Positions 1 through 8,362 of a stretch of 64,000 nucleotides of DNA are shown in pieces. The translations under genes were made by a program, and so were the position numbers. The notes under the pieces were generated by a model, which saw only the letters and a program-made list of their open reading frames with translations, had not been told where the DNA came from and ran no database searches. Position 1 is the stretch's first letter, and each line of letters begins with the position of its first letter. The stretch covers positions 248,001-312,000 of the forward strand of contig NZ_KB898666.1 of the NCBI RefSeq assembly GCF_000377765.1, written 5' to 3'. The DNA is from Gracilibacillus lacisalsi DSM 19029. GTDB taxonomy: Bacteria > Bacillota > Bacilli > Bacillales > Amphibacillaceae.

Positions 1-627
1 AAATAGATACTCATTCCAAGCGGCAATAAAAACTAAGATCGCTGTCGTAAATATACCTGGTGTCGCTAAAGGAAAGATAATTTTACGAAACGTTTGAAAT
101 GGACTGGCACCATCTAATTTTGCAGATTCTTCTAATTCGAACGGAATCTTGTGAAAAAAAGTAGAAAGTACCCAGATCGATAACGGTAAACTGATGGTAA
201 TATAAGGGATGACTAATCCGATATAGCTGTTGCGTAATCCTAAATCCGTCACCAAATTAAAAATGGGTGATATAATCGCAATCTGCGGAAACATTGACGC
301 TGCAAGTACAACTCCTAAAAATATCCCTTTCCCTTTAATTGGCAACCTTGTAACAGCATATGCTGCAAACGCTGCACAACCGACTGCTAATACAGTAGTT
401 AAACTAGAAACTACAAAACTGTTTAACATATAACGCAATAACGGTCGATTCGTCAATGCAGCTTCATAAGAAGATAGTGTCGGACTTTTGGTAAACCAAC
501 TGAATGAAGTGAAAATTTCACCTACAGGTTTGATCGAAGTTAAAAACACCCATATAAATGGAAACATCACTAAAAAAACAAAAATGGCTAAAAATATATA
601 AAATCCAATACCGGCTCGTTTACTCAT
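1..627 (-). CDS. Carbohydrate ABC transporter permease, MalG type (3' part beyond window)
   Basis: Inner-membrane subunit of a sugar importer. The window holds the first 209 codons; the C-terminus lies to the left. The start is the ATG at 627, preceded by a GGGGG-rich ribosome site. The N-terminus has one membrane span followed by the family's long extracytoplasmic loop (SFSWFTKSPTLSSYEAAL), then further spans. The EAA loop that docks on the ATPase is visible near residues 165-190 (EESAKLDGASPFQTF). It lies 15 bp behind the MalF-type permease, so the two form one operon and probably a heterodimer. No ATPase gene is visible; such importers in Firmicutes often share MsmX, so one need not be nearby. 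Substrate is inferred only (see the binding protein). Confidence 0.93.
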   Translation of the reverse strand, partial: MSKRAGIGFYIFLAIFVFLVMFPFIWVFLTSIKPVGEIFTSFSWFTKSPTLSSYEAALTNRPLLRYMLNSFVVSSLTTVLAVGCAAFAAYAVTRLPIKGKGIFLGVVLAASMFPQIAIISPIFNLVTDLGLRNSYIGLVIPYITISLPLSIWVLSTFFHKIPFELEESAKLDGASPFQTFRKIIFPLATPGIFTTAILVFIAAWNEYLF

Positions 628-642
628 CTTTCGTACCCCCTT

Positions 643-1956
643 CTATTTCGTACGTCCTGCGAATAAATCGGAACCAATTAACCGGACATAGATAAAGCTA
701 ATTAATGCTACACATAGGAATACAATAACAGATAGCACGGAACCCGCTCCAAAATTCTGTTGTGAGAACAAGGTGATATATGCATAAACAGATATCGATT
801 CTGTAGCATTCGCAGGTCCACCACCAGTTAACACATAAATTAAGTCAAAAACTCGAAACGCATCTAATGTTCTAAACAACAAAGCAACTAAAATTGCTGA
901 TTTTAGTAAGGGCAGTGTAATCTTAAAGAATTGTTGCCATTTATTTGCACCATCGACATTACTAGCTTCATACAAGGCATTTGGAATCGTTTGCAACCCA
1001 GCAAGTAATAATAACGCCATATATGGTGTTGTTTTCCAAACATCCGCAAATATAATGGCAAACATACCACCATCAGAAGTGCTTAATAGCCATGAAGCAC
1101 TCGGTATCATGTTTAATTTCTCAAAATAGTGGGCAACAATCCCTGTTTGACCATCATATAAGAACCCCCACATCATGGCGGCAACCGCTGTCGGTATTGC
1201 CCATGGGATTAATACGGAAGCTCGCACGATTCCCCTTCCCTTAAAAGCACGGTTAATCAGTAAGGCAATTGCTAAACCTAAGACAAGTTCAAATCCAACA
1301 GAGACAACAGTAAAATAAAACGTGTTCCATAAAGATTGCCACATACGTTGGTCTTGGAAATATTTAATATAATTCGCAAAACCAATAAAATTCGATTCTA
1401 AAATGTTGTCACTTGTCCCTGCAAGCAATGACCCAGTTTGTTCGAAGCTTTGTGCTAACTGTTCATTGTCAGTAGCTTCCGCTATTGATTGGAACTCCGC
1501 TGATATATTCTCGAGAGCACTCCGATAATCTGAAGCAAAATCATTGTCTACCTCGGTATATTTGAGCTCAGCGTCTGATATAGGCTCAAAGTTCATCAAC
1601 ATTTCATCTATTTGTTCAATCTTTGCATTAATTTCTCCATCAGTTGTTAATTCCTGATGATAACCTTCAATTGTTTCCCTTGCTTGTTGAACTACTTCTA
1701 ATTGATCTCCTTCTGCATTACCTTCTAGATCACTAAGCTGACCCTCGATATAAAAGTAATTGTCAACATACCGCTCTAAATCAATATTAGCGTTTAACAT
1801 TTTTTGTGACCTTGTTGGGTCATTTAAGCGGTAATCAAATAGACTGTTATAAAAGGACTGTGCAACCGGCCATAAAGTGACAACGATAACAAGTAGTAAC
1901 GATGGTAAAATCATCGCATAACCTAGCTGCTTTTCGTTAAGTTGAAATTTTTTCAC
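643..1956 (-). CDS. Carbohydrate ABC transporter permease, MalF type, with large periplasmic-side insert
   Basis: Membrane subunit of the same sugar importer. Residues 12-35 form the first span; spans two to six occupy about 205-430, with the EAA loop near 325-350 (NALYEASNVDGANKWQQFF). At 437 residues it is well above the usual 290-310 of the family. The excess is an acidic, helical, coiled-coil-like insert of about 140 residues between spans one and two (about 45-185). E. coli MalF also has a large extra loop, but elsewhere, between spans three and four. A terminator-like hairpin separates it from the binding-protein gene upstream, which would lower permease expression relative to the binding protein. 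Confidence 0.93.
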   Translation of the reverse strand: MKKFQLNEKQLGYAMILPSLLLVIVVTLWPVAQSFYNSLFDYRLNDPTRSQKMLNANIDLERYVDNYFYIEGQLSDLEGNAEGDQLEVVQQARETIEGYHQELTTDGEINAKIEQIDEMLMNFEPISDAELKYTEVDNDFASDYRSALENISAEFQSIAEATDNEQLAQSFEQTGSLLAGTSDNILESNFIGFANYIKYFQDQRMWQSLWNTFYFTVVSVGFELVLGLAIALLINRAFKGRGIVRASVLIPWAIPTAVAAMMWGFLYDGQTGIVAHYFEKLNMIPSASWLLSTSDGGMFAIIFADVWKTTPYMALLLLAGLQTIPNALYEASNVDGANKWQQFFKITLPLLKSAILVALLFRTLDAFRVFDLIYVLTGGGPANATESISVYAYITLFSQQNFGAGSVLSVIVFLCVALISFIYVRLIGSDLFAGRTK

Positions 1957-2010
1957 TTTACCTTCCCTCCCCTTCTATCAAATACACCTTTCGAAAGATG
2001 TACTTGAAAG

Positions 2011-2049
2011 AAAAAGCAAGATGAGTTACATATGCCCATCTTGCTTTTT
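2011..2049 (-). terminator. Intra-operon hairpin between binding protein and permeases
   Basis: The arms AAAAAGCAAGATG and CATCTTGCTTTTT flank a short loop and give a T-run on either strand. It sits directly after the binding-protein stop codon and before the MalF-type start. Partial termination here would leave the lipoprotein in excess over the membrane subunits, a common layout for such importers (inference). Confidence 0.75.
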
Positions 2050-2069
2050 TTAGTTCCAATTGATACAAA

Positions 2070-3404
2070 TTAGTCTCCCATTGCTTCCTCAATTTTGGTT
2101 TGCATATTTTCTGCAGCTTCCTCTGCTGATTGATCTCCAGTTAATACTTTAGATATTTCAATTTGCATGATATCTGAAATCTCTGGGTAAATTGGCGAAA
2201 CAGGACGTGGAACCGCAGATTGTAAAACATTCACAAATTCAGGATTTGCAAATAACGGGCCCGCTTCTTGTACTTCCGGATCGTCATAAAGCGCTTCCAA
2301 AGTTGGTGCGCGCCCCCCATGGACAGCAATAATTTTCTGCCCTTCCTCACCAGTCATAAACTTTAAGAATTCCCAAGCTTCTTCTGGATGTTCTGAATAA
2401 CGGTTAATCATACCCATCCAGCCTCCTAAAGTGGCTGCATGACCTTCGTCACCTGCTGGAAGAGGTGCAATATCAACATTACCAACAATAGAGGAACGAT
2501 CCTCGTCATTGGATGATGCTTGTAAATATGGCCAGTTACGAGCAAATACTGCATCCCCAGCAATCCAAGCGTTCTCTGTTTCTGTTTCCATAAAGTTTAA
2601 AATATTGTCAGGAACGAAATCTGAATTAACAACTTCCGTTAATTTTTCTAGCCCTTTAACCGTCTCAGGACTGTTTACAACTACATTATTGTCATCATCA
2701 ATAACTTGGCCACCATAGGATGCAATAAATTCAATATAGTTACATACTAACCCTTCATATTGTGCTGCTTGCATTAAGTAGCCAAATTCTGTATCTTCTT
2801 CTCCCTGTAACTCATTCGCCTGCTCTATCAATTCATCCCAAGTTTCGGGTGCTTCCTCTACAATATCAGTACGATAGTAAAGCATACCAGCATCTGTGAA
2901 TTTTGGCATTGCCCATTGCTTGCCATTAAAGTTTGCTGCTTGAACAGTACCTGGGAAATAGGCATCCATATCAATGCTATCTCTTTCAATGAAACGATCT
3001 AATTCTAATGCATAGTTTGCTTGTGCAAATTCTGCTGGCCAGATAACATCTGCATCAAATACATCCACTTCAGCACTTTGTGAACTGAACATGGTTACAT
3101 ATTGATCATGTGATTGCCCTGTATCTGCCGGCATTTCTCTTAGTTCTACGTTAATATGGGGATGTTTCTCTTCGAAAGCTTCAATTACTAAGTCAATCGC
3201 TCCTGTCGTATCTACACCACGTGCATAAACGATGGTAACTTCCTCATCTTCTGAAGCGCTTTCATTTTCTTCACTGTTTGTTTCTTCATCAGATGTACCT
3301 TCTGTATTATTTGTTTCAGATGTATTGTCACCATTACATGCTGTAACAAATATAGCCAATACTAAGATAATACCTACTAACAAAAACCTCTTCACCTGTT
3401 CCAT
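2070..3404 (-). CDS. Extracellular sugar-binding lipoprotein of ABC importer
   Basis: Cluster-1 type solute-binding protein that captures a sugar outside the cell and delivers it to the adjacent permeases. The chosen ATG at 3404 has an AGGGGGT ribosome site; a longer reading frame upstream lacks one and would spoil the signal peptide. The signal peptide ends in the lipobox FVTAC, lipidated at Cys-24 or so, and is followed by a Ser/Asn/Glu-rich linker. The mature domain starts near VTIVYARGVDTTG and resembles trehalose/maltose-type binding proteins. The substrate cannot be read from sequence. A shared operator with the oligogalacturonate lyase at 19.7 kb suggests a pectin-derived oligosaccharide. 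Confidence 0.9.
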   Translation of the reverse strand: MEQVKRFLLVGIILVLAIFVTACNGDNTSETNNTEGTSDEETNSEENESASEDEEVTIVYARGVDTTGAIDLVIEAFEEKHPHINVELREMPADTGQSHDQYVTMFSSQSAEVDVFDADVIWPAEFAQANYALELDRFIERDSIDMDAYFPGTVQAANFNGKQWAMPKFTDAGMLYYRTDIVEEAPETWDELIEQANELQGEEDTEFGYLMQAAQYEGLVCNYIEFIASYGGQVIDDDNNVVVNSPETVKGLEKLTEVVNSDFVPDNILNFMETETENAWIAGDAVFARNWPYLQASSNDEDRSSIVGNVDIAPLPAGDEGHAATLGGWMGMINRYSEHPEEAWEFLKFMTGEEGQKIIAVHGGRAPTLEALYDDPEVQEAGPLFANPEFVNVLQSAVPRPVSPIYPEISDIMQIEISKVLTGDQSAEEAAENMQTKIEEAMGD

Positions 3405-3444
3405 AACAGAACCCCCTAATGTAGAATTTCGATTCCATTTATAA

Positions 3445-3460
3445 TTGAAATCGATTACAT
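3445..3460. promoter_or_regulatory. LacI-family operator upstream of binding-protein gene
   Basis: TTGAAATCGATTACAT matches 13 of 16 positions of the near-perfect palindrome ATGTAATCCATTACAT found upstream of the adjacent LacI gene. It lies 40 bp before the binding-protein start, between the regulator and the importer, where a repressor would control the importer operon. That the adjacent LacI protein binds it is inferred. Confidence 0.65.
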
Positions 3461-3552
3461 TTTTGATTTTATATGAACTGTATATACAAGTCAATGACTT
3501 ACATAAATAAATTATCTTAATTTAATCGGTGGAAAAAGATACTCATAACCCT

Positions 3553-4539
3553 TTAGGTAGATTCTCTTATAATTAATTCATGGTCTAATATGACATCTTC
3601 TATTTCCTCGCCTCGAATTTTCTTTATTAACATATCTACTGCTATACTTCCCATTTTATACATTGGTTGCGCAACCGTTGTTAATCTTGGGAATGTCATA
3701 TTGGTAAAGTCAATTTTATCGAAACCAACGATCGCCATCTCATCGGGAACGTGGACCCCTTGCGTATTTAATTCCTTTAACGCACCGATAGCTAATACAT
3801 CGGATACAGCAAAAACTGCGGTAAACTTTCCTGTCTTATGACTCAACAGTGACCTCATCGCCTGTTGACCTGCTTCAAACGTCACATCATTTGTTTTATA
3901 AATCCAATCATCCTCAAATTCTATATCAAATTCTTTTAATGCTCTATGGAAGCCTTTCTTTCGTTCACGAGCGTAAAGAAATTTTTCATCACTATTGATT
4001 AGGACAATTCGCTTATGTCCTTGTTTTAAGAGGAATTTTGTCATCTGGTATGCTGCCAACTCACTATCAATCGTAATATAAGATAAACTTTTATCTTTAT
4101 CATACTCACTACATTGTACAATCGGAAATTGTCTAGCTAGCTGTACGAGTTTATCCTTATCTATCGTAGGATCCATAGTTATAGCACCATCTGCTAACCG
4201 ATTTTTTAATAGATCAAAATAGACACTTTCTCTTTCCGTTTTAGAATGGGTTTGACAGACTAATATATTATACCCGTGATCTAGTGCAGTCTCTTCTATT
4301 CCTTCAACTATTCGCAAATAGAAAGGGTTTGATATCTTCGGTATCAAAACAAGCAACATTCTACTTTCAGAATTCCTGAGATTTCGACCTAAAATGCTAG
4401 GGGCATAATCTAATTCCTGCATTGCATCCTGAACTTTTTGTCTCGTTTTTTCTGTCACCGCAGACGGGGTATTCAAAACCCGTGAAACGGTCGCAACTGA
4501 AACACCAGCTTTTTTTGCCACGTCTTGTATAGTAGGCAC
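3553..4539 (-). CDS. LacI-family transcriptional regulator
   Basis: Sugar-responsive repressor. Residues 3-55 form the LacI helix-turn-helix (IQDVAKKAGVSVATVSRVLN) and hinge helix region. Residues 60-328 are a periplasmic-binding-protein-like sensor domain with the usual LLVLIPKISNPFYLRIVEGIE opening split over two strands. The start is GTG at 4539, six bases after AAAGGAGGT. It is encoded directly upstream of, and in the same direction as, the sugar importer. Palindromes lie before its own gene and before the importer, so self-control plus local control is likely. The effector is unknown; pectin oligomers are suggested by a third operator copy before the lyase gene at 19721. Confidence 0.93.
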   Translation of the reverse strand: MPTIQDVAKKAGVSVATVSRVLNTPSAVTEKTRQKVQDAMQELDYAPSILGRNLRNSESRMLLVLIPKISNPFYLRIVEGIEETALDHGYNILVCQTHSKTERESVYFDLLKNRLADGAITMDPTIDKDKLVQLARQFPIVQCSEYDKDKSLSYITIDSELAAYQMTKFLLKQGHKRIVLINSDEKFLYARERKKGFHRALKEFDIEFEDDWIYKTNDVTFEAGQQAMRSLLSHKTGKFTAVFAVSDVLAIGALKELNTQGVHVPDEMAIVGFDKIDFTNMTFPRLTTVAQPMYKMGSIAVDMLIKKIRGEEIEDVILDHELIIREST

Positions 4540-4628
4540 AATACTACCTCCTTTCTAACATCATGAAGGGCACCATATAAATTAAAAATGAAGAATTCAC
4601 CATATACGGACCTTGATTATCTATCAAA

Positions 4629-4644
4629 ATGTAATCCATTACAT
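4629..4644. promoter_or_regulatory. Palindromic operator upstream of lacI-type gene
   Basis: ATGTAATCCATTACAT is a perfect inverted repeat around a CC centre, extended outward by TATCAAA and TTTGATA. It lies 90 bp before the GTG start of the LacI gene, consistent with autoregulation. Confidence 0.75.
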
Positions 4645-4742
4645 ATTTGATAACATTATAATATAGGGAAATATAAAGTCAAACTCTACCTGTTATACAA
4701 CATTTTTTAACAAGTAGGATGGACAAAGGACATTAAAATAAA

Positions 4743-4775
4743 GAACCGAGATGAGTTTTCATACATTCTCGGTTC
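4743..4775 (-). terminator. Hairpin after padR
   Basis: GAACCGAGA and TCTCGGTTC form a nine-base-pair stem just downstream of the PadR stop codon. On the minus strand it is followed by a short T-rich tract, so it probably ends the padR transcript. Confidence 0.6.
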
Positions 4776-4794
4776 AAATCTGGCAACATCCATT

Positions 4795-5298
4795 TTATTT
4801 TTGGTCCCCAGCAAGGATATCAAGCCATTTTATATCCGCTTCTAAATGCAGTAATGCTCCTTCGATAAGCATTTTCATCGTATCATTTCCTGATTGCGTC
4901 ATTTGTTTTTTTAAATGGGTTAAATGAAGGACATCCTTTATCATCGTTTCTTTTTGTTTCTTGATCATTTTTTGTTTCTCATCGTATGTTACATGATCAG
5001 CACAGAGAAACTTAAAATAAAATTCGTCTTTTAACAATGACCGTCCAACCGGTTTTTCTAACCAATTCCACAGTTCTTCTTTACCTGCTTGTGTTATCGT
5101 ATAAAGCTTACGATCCTTTTGATCGTTTCCCGGAGACTCTACTAAAGCATCACGCTCCAACCGATCAAGAGTCGTATATACTTGGCCAGCATTGAGTGGC
5201 CACATTCCTTGAACAAGTTCTTCAAAGCCTGTTTTCAATTCATAGCCGTGTCTTGGTTTTTCATATAATAATGCAAGCATAGAATGTTTTACTGACAT
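4795..5298 (-). CDS. PadR-family transcriptional regulator
   Basis: A 167-residue winged-helix repressor. Residues 1-75 match the PadR domain (SVKHSMLALLYEKPRHGYEL, then GQVYTTLDRLERDALVES). Residues 85-165 match the Vir C-terminal dimerisation domain (FYFKFLCADHVTYDEKQKMI). PadR proteins commonly control a nearby membrane or ABC-transporter operon. Here a membrane protein lies upstream, and a stub of an FtsX-type permease lies in the gap between them. The probable target is the inverted repeat at 6080-6126. The ligand is unknown. Confidence 0.92.
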   Translation of the reverse strand: MSVKHSMLALLYEKPRHGYELKTGFEELVQGMWPLNAGQVYTTLDRLERDALVESPGNDQKDRKLYTITQAGKEELWNWLEKPVGRSLLKDEFYFKFLCADHVTYDEKQKMIKKQKETMIKDVLHLTHLKKQMTQSGNDTMKMLIEGALLHLEADIKWLDILAGDQK

Positions 5299-5310
5299 GG
5301 TAATCCCCGC

Positions 5311-5397
5311 TTATTCATAGTTTATCGCTTCTTTCACTGGTATATGTGATGCTGTTCTGCTCGGAAACCATCTCTTTTCCTGCCTTAAAACCCTTTG
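5311..5397 (-). pseudogene. 3' remnant of an FtsX/MacB-type ABC permease
   Basis: Read on the minus strand, an open stretch of 28 codons ends FPSRTASHIPVKEAINYE and a stop. That is the typical C-terminus of FtsX/MacB permeases (usually FPAxxASRxxPVEALRYE). It begins right after an in-frame stop and has no start codon. PadR genes are often linked to such exporters, so this looks like what remains after most of an ABC exporter was deleted between the membrane-protein gene and padR. Confidence 0.5.
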
Positions 5398-5425
5398 TTA
5401 AACCTATTGTTTTAATCAAACTTTT

Positions 5426-6073
5426 TCATCCTTTCGCTGGAAAAATCGTGTAAGACATCGACCAGATAAAATCAACGATAAATATTAACCCCCATAACAT
5501 CGAAATACGATAGAGTGTCTCATTTGGATATGGCGTTTTCTCTAAGTCCTCCGTTCCAATCCAGGAAAAATCGGTAATATATTCGCTGAAATGGACGAAA
5601 TCCCCCAATCCATATAGCCAGAAGCCGGTTTGTACGATAACAAATATTAACAAATGAGCTATTGCACTATATCGATTTATTTTCGCAATATACTTTGGAT
5701 CTTGTTGCTTTTTCATAATCGTCTTATCTTTTTCTGTTAGTAAATCAACACCTCTCCACTTTCCTATTTTTATTCGCATCCAGCGATCAAGTTTTTTAAA
5801 ATCGTTAATACCAAACGTACAGGCGTAAATAACAAATATAGTAATAACTATTTGAAATGTGGAGATTTCACCTGTTTTGTTATAGATCAAGAAGGCTAAT
5901 CCAGCCTCTAGAATGAGTAAGAAGAGGAACAAAAATAAGAACAATAAGCTATGTTTCCTCCTACCAAACAGATAACGCACCCCACCAAATAACAATAAGC
6001 AGGCAAGTGATAGTATTTCAGCGACAATAAAGATTTCCCATTGGTATTGGACAATAAAATTCAATTTTCCCAC
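5426..6073 (-). CDS. Integral membrane protein of unknown function
   Basis: A 215-residue protein with about six hydrophobic spans (near residues 14-36, 44-62, 71-90, 136-158 and 193-210) and a basic cytoplasmic loop (RIKIGKWRGVDLLTEKDK) in the middle. I do not recognise a catalytic motif; it recalls the uncharacterised YmcC-like membrane proteins of bacilli. It is the first gene after a long inverted repeat that is a good PadR-type operator, and it precedes padR in the same direction, so its expression is probably PadR-controlled. Confidence 0.75.
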   Translation of the reverse strand: MGKLNFIVQYQWEIFIVAEILSLACLLLFGGVRYLFGRRKHSLLFLFLFLFLLILEAGLAFLIYNKTGEISTFQIVITIFVIYACTFGINDFKKLDRWMRIKIGKWRGVDLLTEKDKTIMKKQQDPKYIAKINRYSAIAHLLIFVIVQTGFWLYGLGDFVHFSEYITDFSWIGTEDLEKTPYPNETLYRISMLWGLIFIVDFIWSMSYTIFPAKG

Positions 6074-6079
6074 CCTTTT

Positions 6080-6126
6080 TATATACTGAGTAAATATATA
6101 TCGAGTATATACTTATTCAGTATATA
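6080..6126. promoter_or_regulatory. Inverted repeat, probable PadR operator
   Basis: TATATACTGA at 6080-6089 is mirrored by TCAGTATATA at 6117-6126, with a further GAGTATATACT element between them. The block lies immediately upstream of the membrane protein and covers the likely promoter. PadR operators are usually AT-rich dyads of this kind; assignment to the neighbouring PadR is inferred. Confidence 0.65.
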
Positions 6127-6160
6127 AAGTCAATCGGTTTTTATGTCCGATTGTAAAAAA

Positions 6161-6199
6161 GCCGAAAAAGTACTACATGTACTCTTTCGGCAATTTTTT
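6161..6199 (-). terminator. Terminator after racemase-like gene
   Basis: GCCGAAAAAGTAC and GTACTCTTTCGGC form a stem flanked by A-runs and T-runs on both sides, placed just past the stop codon at 6207. It may act in both directions. Confidence 0.8.
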
Positions 6200-6206
6200 A
6201 ACTCCT

Positions 6207-6845
6207 TTATATTTCTATCTCTTTCAAGGCGTCAACCGGTGTCATAACGCTAAACCCTTTATTTTTTAAGTGTGTGGCTGCCTGGTGCATGGAAAGCTGA
6301 GGAAATACTATCTGCCCTTGAGGTGGATTATTTTCGATATAGTCAATAATCACTTCACTATATGCGTCTTGCTTATTGGACATTAGTAGCTCAAAAGCAT
6401 GATCAATGACCTCCACCTGGAAATCAGCTTTTACGTTTGGTTGCTGTTCAAGTCGATTAATAGTACCTTCCACCGTAGCAGGATTGGTAAAATATAAAGT
6501 TGCAGTTGGATAATCAATGAGAGACTTGAGAAATAATTCATCTATTTTCAGTATGGGAGTATCATTTATCTTAGTTTCCTTTATGTATAGACTATAATTG
6601 GTACATGTGATTAAAATAGCGTCTGGCTCAGCAGATGCCAACCATTCTAGTTGTGTCTGTACTCTCTTTTCAATCTGTTGCGTTGATTTATTTTTAATCG
6701 CATCAATAAGGCCTGGATCAACATGGTGAATTTGTTCTACGTTGGTACTTTTCAGTGCCGACTCTGTATATTCAATGTTACTATGGTGCGCGTGTAAAAC
6801 TACTAGTTTAGCTTTTCTATTAAGATTCATAGTTTTCCAACCCAA
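6207..6845 (-). CDS. Asp/Glu racemase-like protein
   Basis: A protein of about 207-212 residues with an alpha/beta fold. The motif DAILITCTNYSLY near residues 94-107 carries a cysteine at the place of the first catalytic Cys of Asp/Glu racemases. The opening KAKLVVLHAHHSNIEYTESAL resembles the first strand of that superfamily. The second catalytic Cys is not obvious, since the C-terminal counterpart reads IVFPQLSMHQAA. It may therefore be a divergent or inactive member, and the substrate is unknown. The frame opens with TTG at 6845; the ATG at 6830 is an alternative, and neither has ideally spaced ribosome-site bases. Confidence 0.6.
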   Translation of the reverse strand: MGWKTMNLNRKAKLVVLHAHHSNIEYTESALKSTNVEQIHHVDPGLIDAIKNKSTQQIEKRVQTQLEWLASAEPDAILITCTNYSLYIKETKINDTPILKIDELFLKSLIDYPTATLYFTNPATVEGTINRLEQQPNVKADFQVEVIDHAFELLMSNKQDAYSEVIIDYIENNPPQGQIVFPQLSMHQAATHLKNKGFSVMTPVDALKEIEI

Positions 6846-6939
6846 CCTTCTAATCGATTATGATACTCCTTTTACTAATAGTCCTTGATTATTTCCAAGC
6901 ATTATTCGGAAGTTTTTTTAAAGCGATGGAGTATTGGAG

Positions 6940-7140
6940 TTCTTACGGACACGATTTCAGATTTTTATTTTTTTGTGTCCATAAGAATCAATCTTATGGA
7001 CACATTTTGACTTATTTACTTTAAACTGTCTGTAAGACGCATTCTTATGGACAAAATTTCTCACATTTCCCTCATACTGTCCATAAGATCTGTTTTTACG
7101 GACATAATTTTGCATATGGACTCTAAACTGTCCGTAAAAA
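6940..7140. repeat. Tandem 51-bp repeat of hairpins
   Basis: Hairpins begin at about 6975, 7027 and 7078, with half-sites at 6940 and 7129, so the unit is 51-52 bp. The first pairs GTGTCCATAAGA with TCTTATGGACAC perfectly around a five-base loop. The others are TGTCTGTAAGA/TCTTATGGACA and TGTCCATAAGA/TTTTACGGACA. Because 51 is a multiple of three, the minus strand is open for 62 codons and encodes a 17-residue repeat (YGQFRVHMQNYVRKNRS and variants). I regard the frame as a by-product of the repeat. The array lies between two minus-strand genes. Confidence 0.85.
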
Positions 7141-7149
7141 AACAAGATT

Positions 7150-7758
7150 CTAATACAACAGCTTATATTTCAAGTGTGTAACATTTGAACCATCTGTGAC
7201 TTCTTGAGATTCTAACTTTATTTGTTCTGTGCCAATTTGATCGAACAAACGAATACCTTTTCCCATTAGGATTGGCGCTACATGCAGATGCATTTCATCA
7301 AGAATACCGGCTTTTATACATTGCTGAGCAATACTTGCTGTTCCAATACTGACATTTTTACCGTTCGCAGCTTCTTTCGCTTGTACAATAGCATCTTCAA
7401 CTCCGCTTGTGACAAAGGTAAAGCTTGTCTTATCTTCCACATAACTTTCCGGAGCTTCGTGTGTCACAATAAAAATAGGAACACCCTGAATCGGGTGACT
7501 GCCACCCCAACCATTAACAATATCAAACGTTCTCCTTCCTACAATCATTGCACCTGTCATGGGAACTGAACCATCCAAAAATTCCTTGTTTGTGGCAGAA
7601 AGCTTAAAAAAATCATTGTAACGACTGGATTGATCACCACTGAACAACCAGTTTTGAATCAATTCCCCTCCTTCTCCTAGCGGCTGTTTTTGGTTATCAT
7701 TCACACCTGCGATAAAACCATCAAGTGACATAGAAATATCTAGAATTACTTTACCCAT
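7150..7758 (-). CDS. Dihydrofolate reductase-family (RibD C-terminal) protein
   Basis: A 202-residue NADPH-dependent reductase-fold protein. It opens GKVILDISMSLDGFIAG, the classic start of RibD-C/YwjB/YyaP proteins. It continues with GAMIVGRRTFDIVNGWGG around 66-85 and NVSIGTASIAQQCIKAGILDEMHLHVAPILMGKGIRLF toward the end, which give the nucleotide-binding site and final strands of the fold. True folate reductase or riboflavin activity is not implied; most homologues have no known substrate. It stands alone, with the hairpin repeat downstream and a hydrolase upstream. Confidence 0.88.
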   Translation of the reverse strand: MGKVILDISMSLDGFIAGVNDNQKQPLGEGGELIQNWLFSGDQSSRYNDFFKLSATNKEFLDGSVPMTGAMIVGRRTFDIVNGWGGSHPIQGVPIFIVTHEAPESYVEDKTSFTFVTSGVEDAIVQAKEAANGKNVSIGTASIAQQCIKAGILDEMHLHVAPILMGKGIRLFDQIGTEQIKLESQEVTDGSNVTHLKYKLLY

Positions 7759-7793
7759 TCCATTTCTCCTTTCTAAATAGGTGCTAGAACTAA

Positions 7794-8345
7794 CTAAGAG
7801 ACCCTTATATCTGTTACGAGATCACGTATGCCATTAGAAAAGTAATGATCTTCTCTTTCCAATACTCTAGTAATAGCTTGAGGAATTTTGTTTCTGTAGT
7901 GATGGATGTGCGTAACCGGCACTACCTGATCATCCGTGCCATGATACAAATATATGCTGGATATGTTTGGAAGGTTTGATGTAAAATTCTCTGTTAGGGT
8001 AAACTCCTCAGCCTGCCAGTCCTCCTCTTTTCCCCAATATGGTGATGCAATTAAGAACAAACTAGAAACAACAGGCTTTACATCCATTTCCGAAAGATAT
8101 TTTAATAAAACCGCCCCACCCAGCGAATGTCCAATCAGTATTACTTCATTGTCCAAGTTAGCGAATATGTTTGTTAATGCTGCTTTCCATCTGGCATACT
8201 CAGGATTTTCTGGATTAGGCATCTTAGGAGATATCAAATGATAAGTATCACCAAGTTGAACTTGTAAATATTCGATTAGATCACTGCTTCCTTGCTGAGG
8301 ACCCTGTGGCCCTGCACTATGAACAAAAAGTATTTGCTTTTTCAC
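7794..8345 (-). CDS. Alpha/beta hydrolase, RBBP9/YdeN type
   Basis: A 183-residue small serine hydrolase. The nucleophile elbow GHSLGG is near residues 73-78. The acid is in YLYHGTDDQVVPV (about 133-145) and the catalytic His is in LEREDHYFSNGIRDL near the end. The N-terminus KQILFVHSAGPQGPQ replaces the usual HGY strand-one motif. This size and order fit the RBBP9/YdeN family of uncharacterised esterases. It lies 18 bp after the DinB-type gene and may be co-transcribed with it. Confidence 0.88.
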   Translation of the reverse strand: MKKQILFVHSAGPQGPQQGSSDLIEYLQVQLGDTYHLISPKMPNPENPEYARWKAALTNIFANLDNEVILIGHSLGGAVLLKYLSEMDVKPVVSSLFLIASPYWGKEEDWQAEEFTLTENFTSNLPNISSIYLYHGTDDQVVPVTHIHHYRNKIPQAITRVLEREDHYFSNGIRDLVTDIRVS

Positions 8346-8362
8346 CTATTACACCTCCAGCA

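Noticed and set aside
3405-3494. 30-codon upstream extension of the sugar-binding lipoprotein
   Set aside because: It would bury the signal peptide, lacks a ribosome site and overlaps the operator.
6957-7145. A 62-codon minus-strand frame over the hairpin repeats
   Set aside because: Its 17-residue periodicity follows from a 51-bp DNA repeat and there is no ribosome site; I treat it as a by-product of the repeat.
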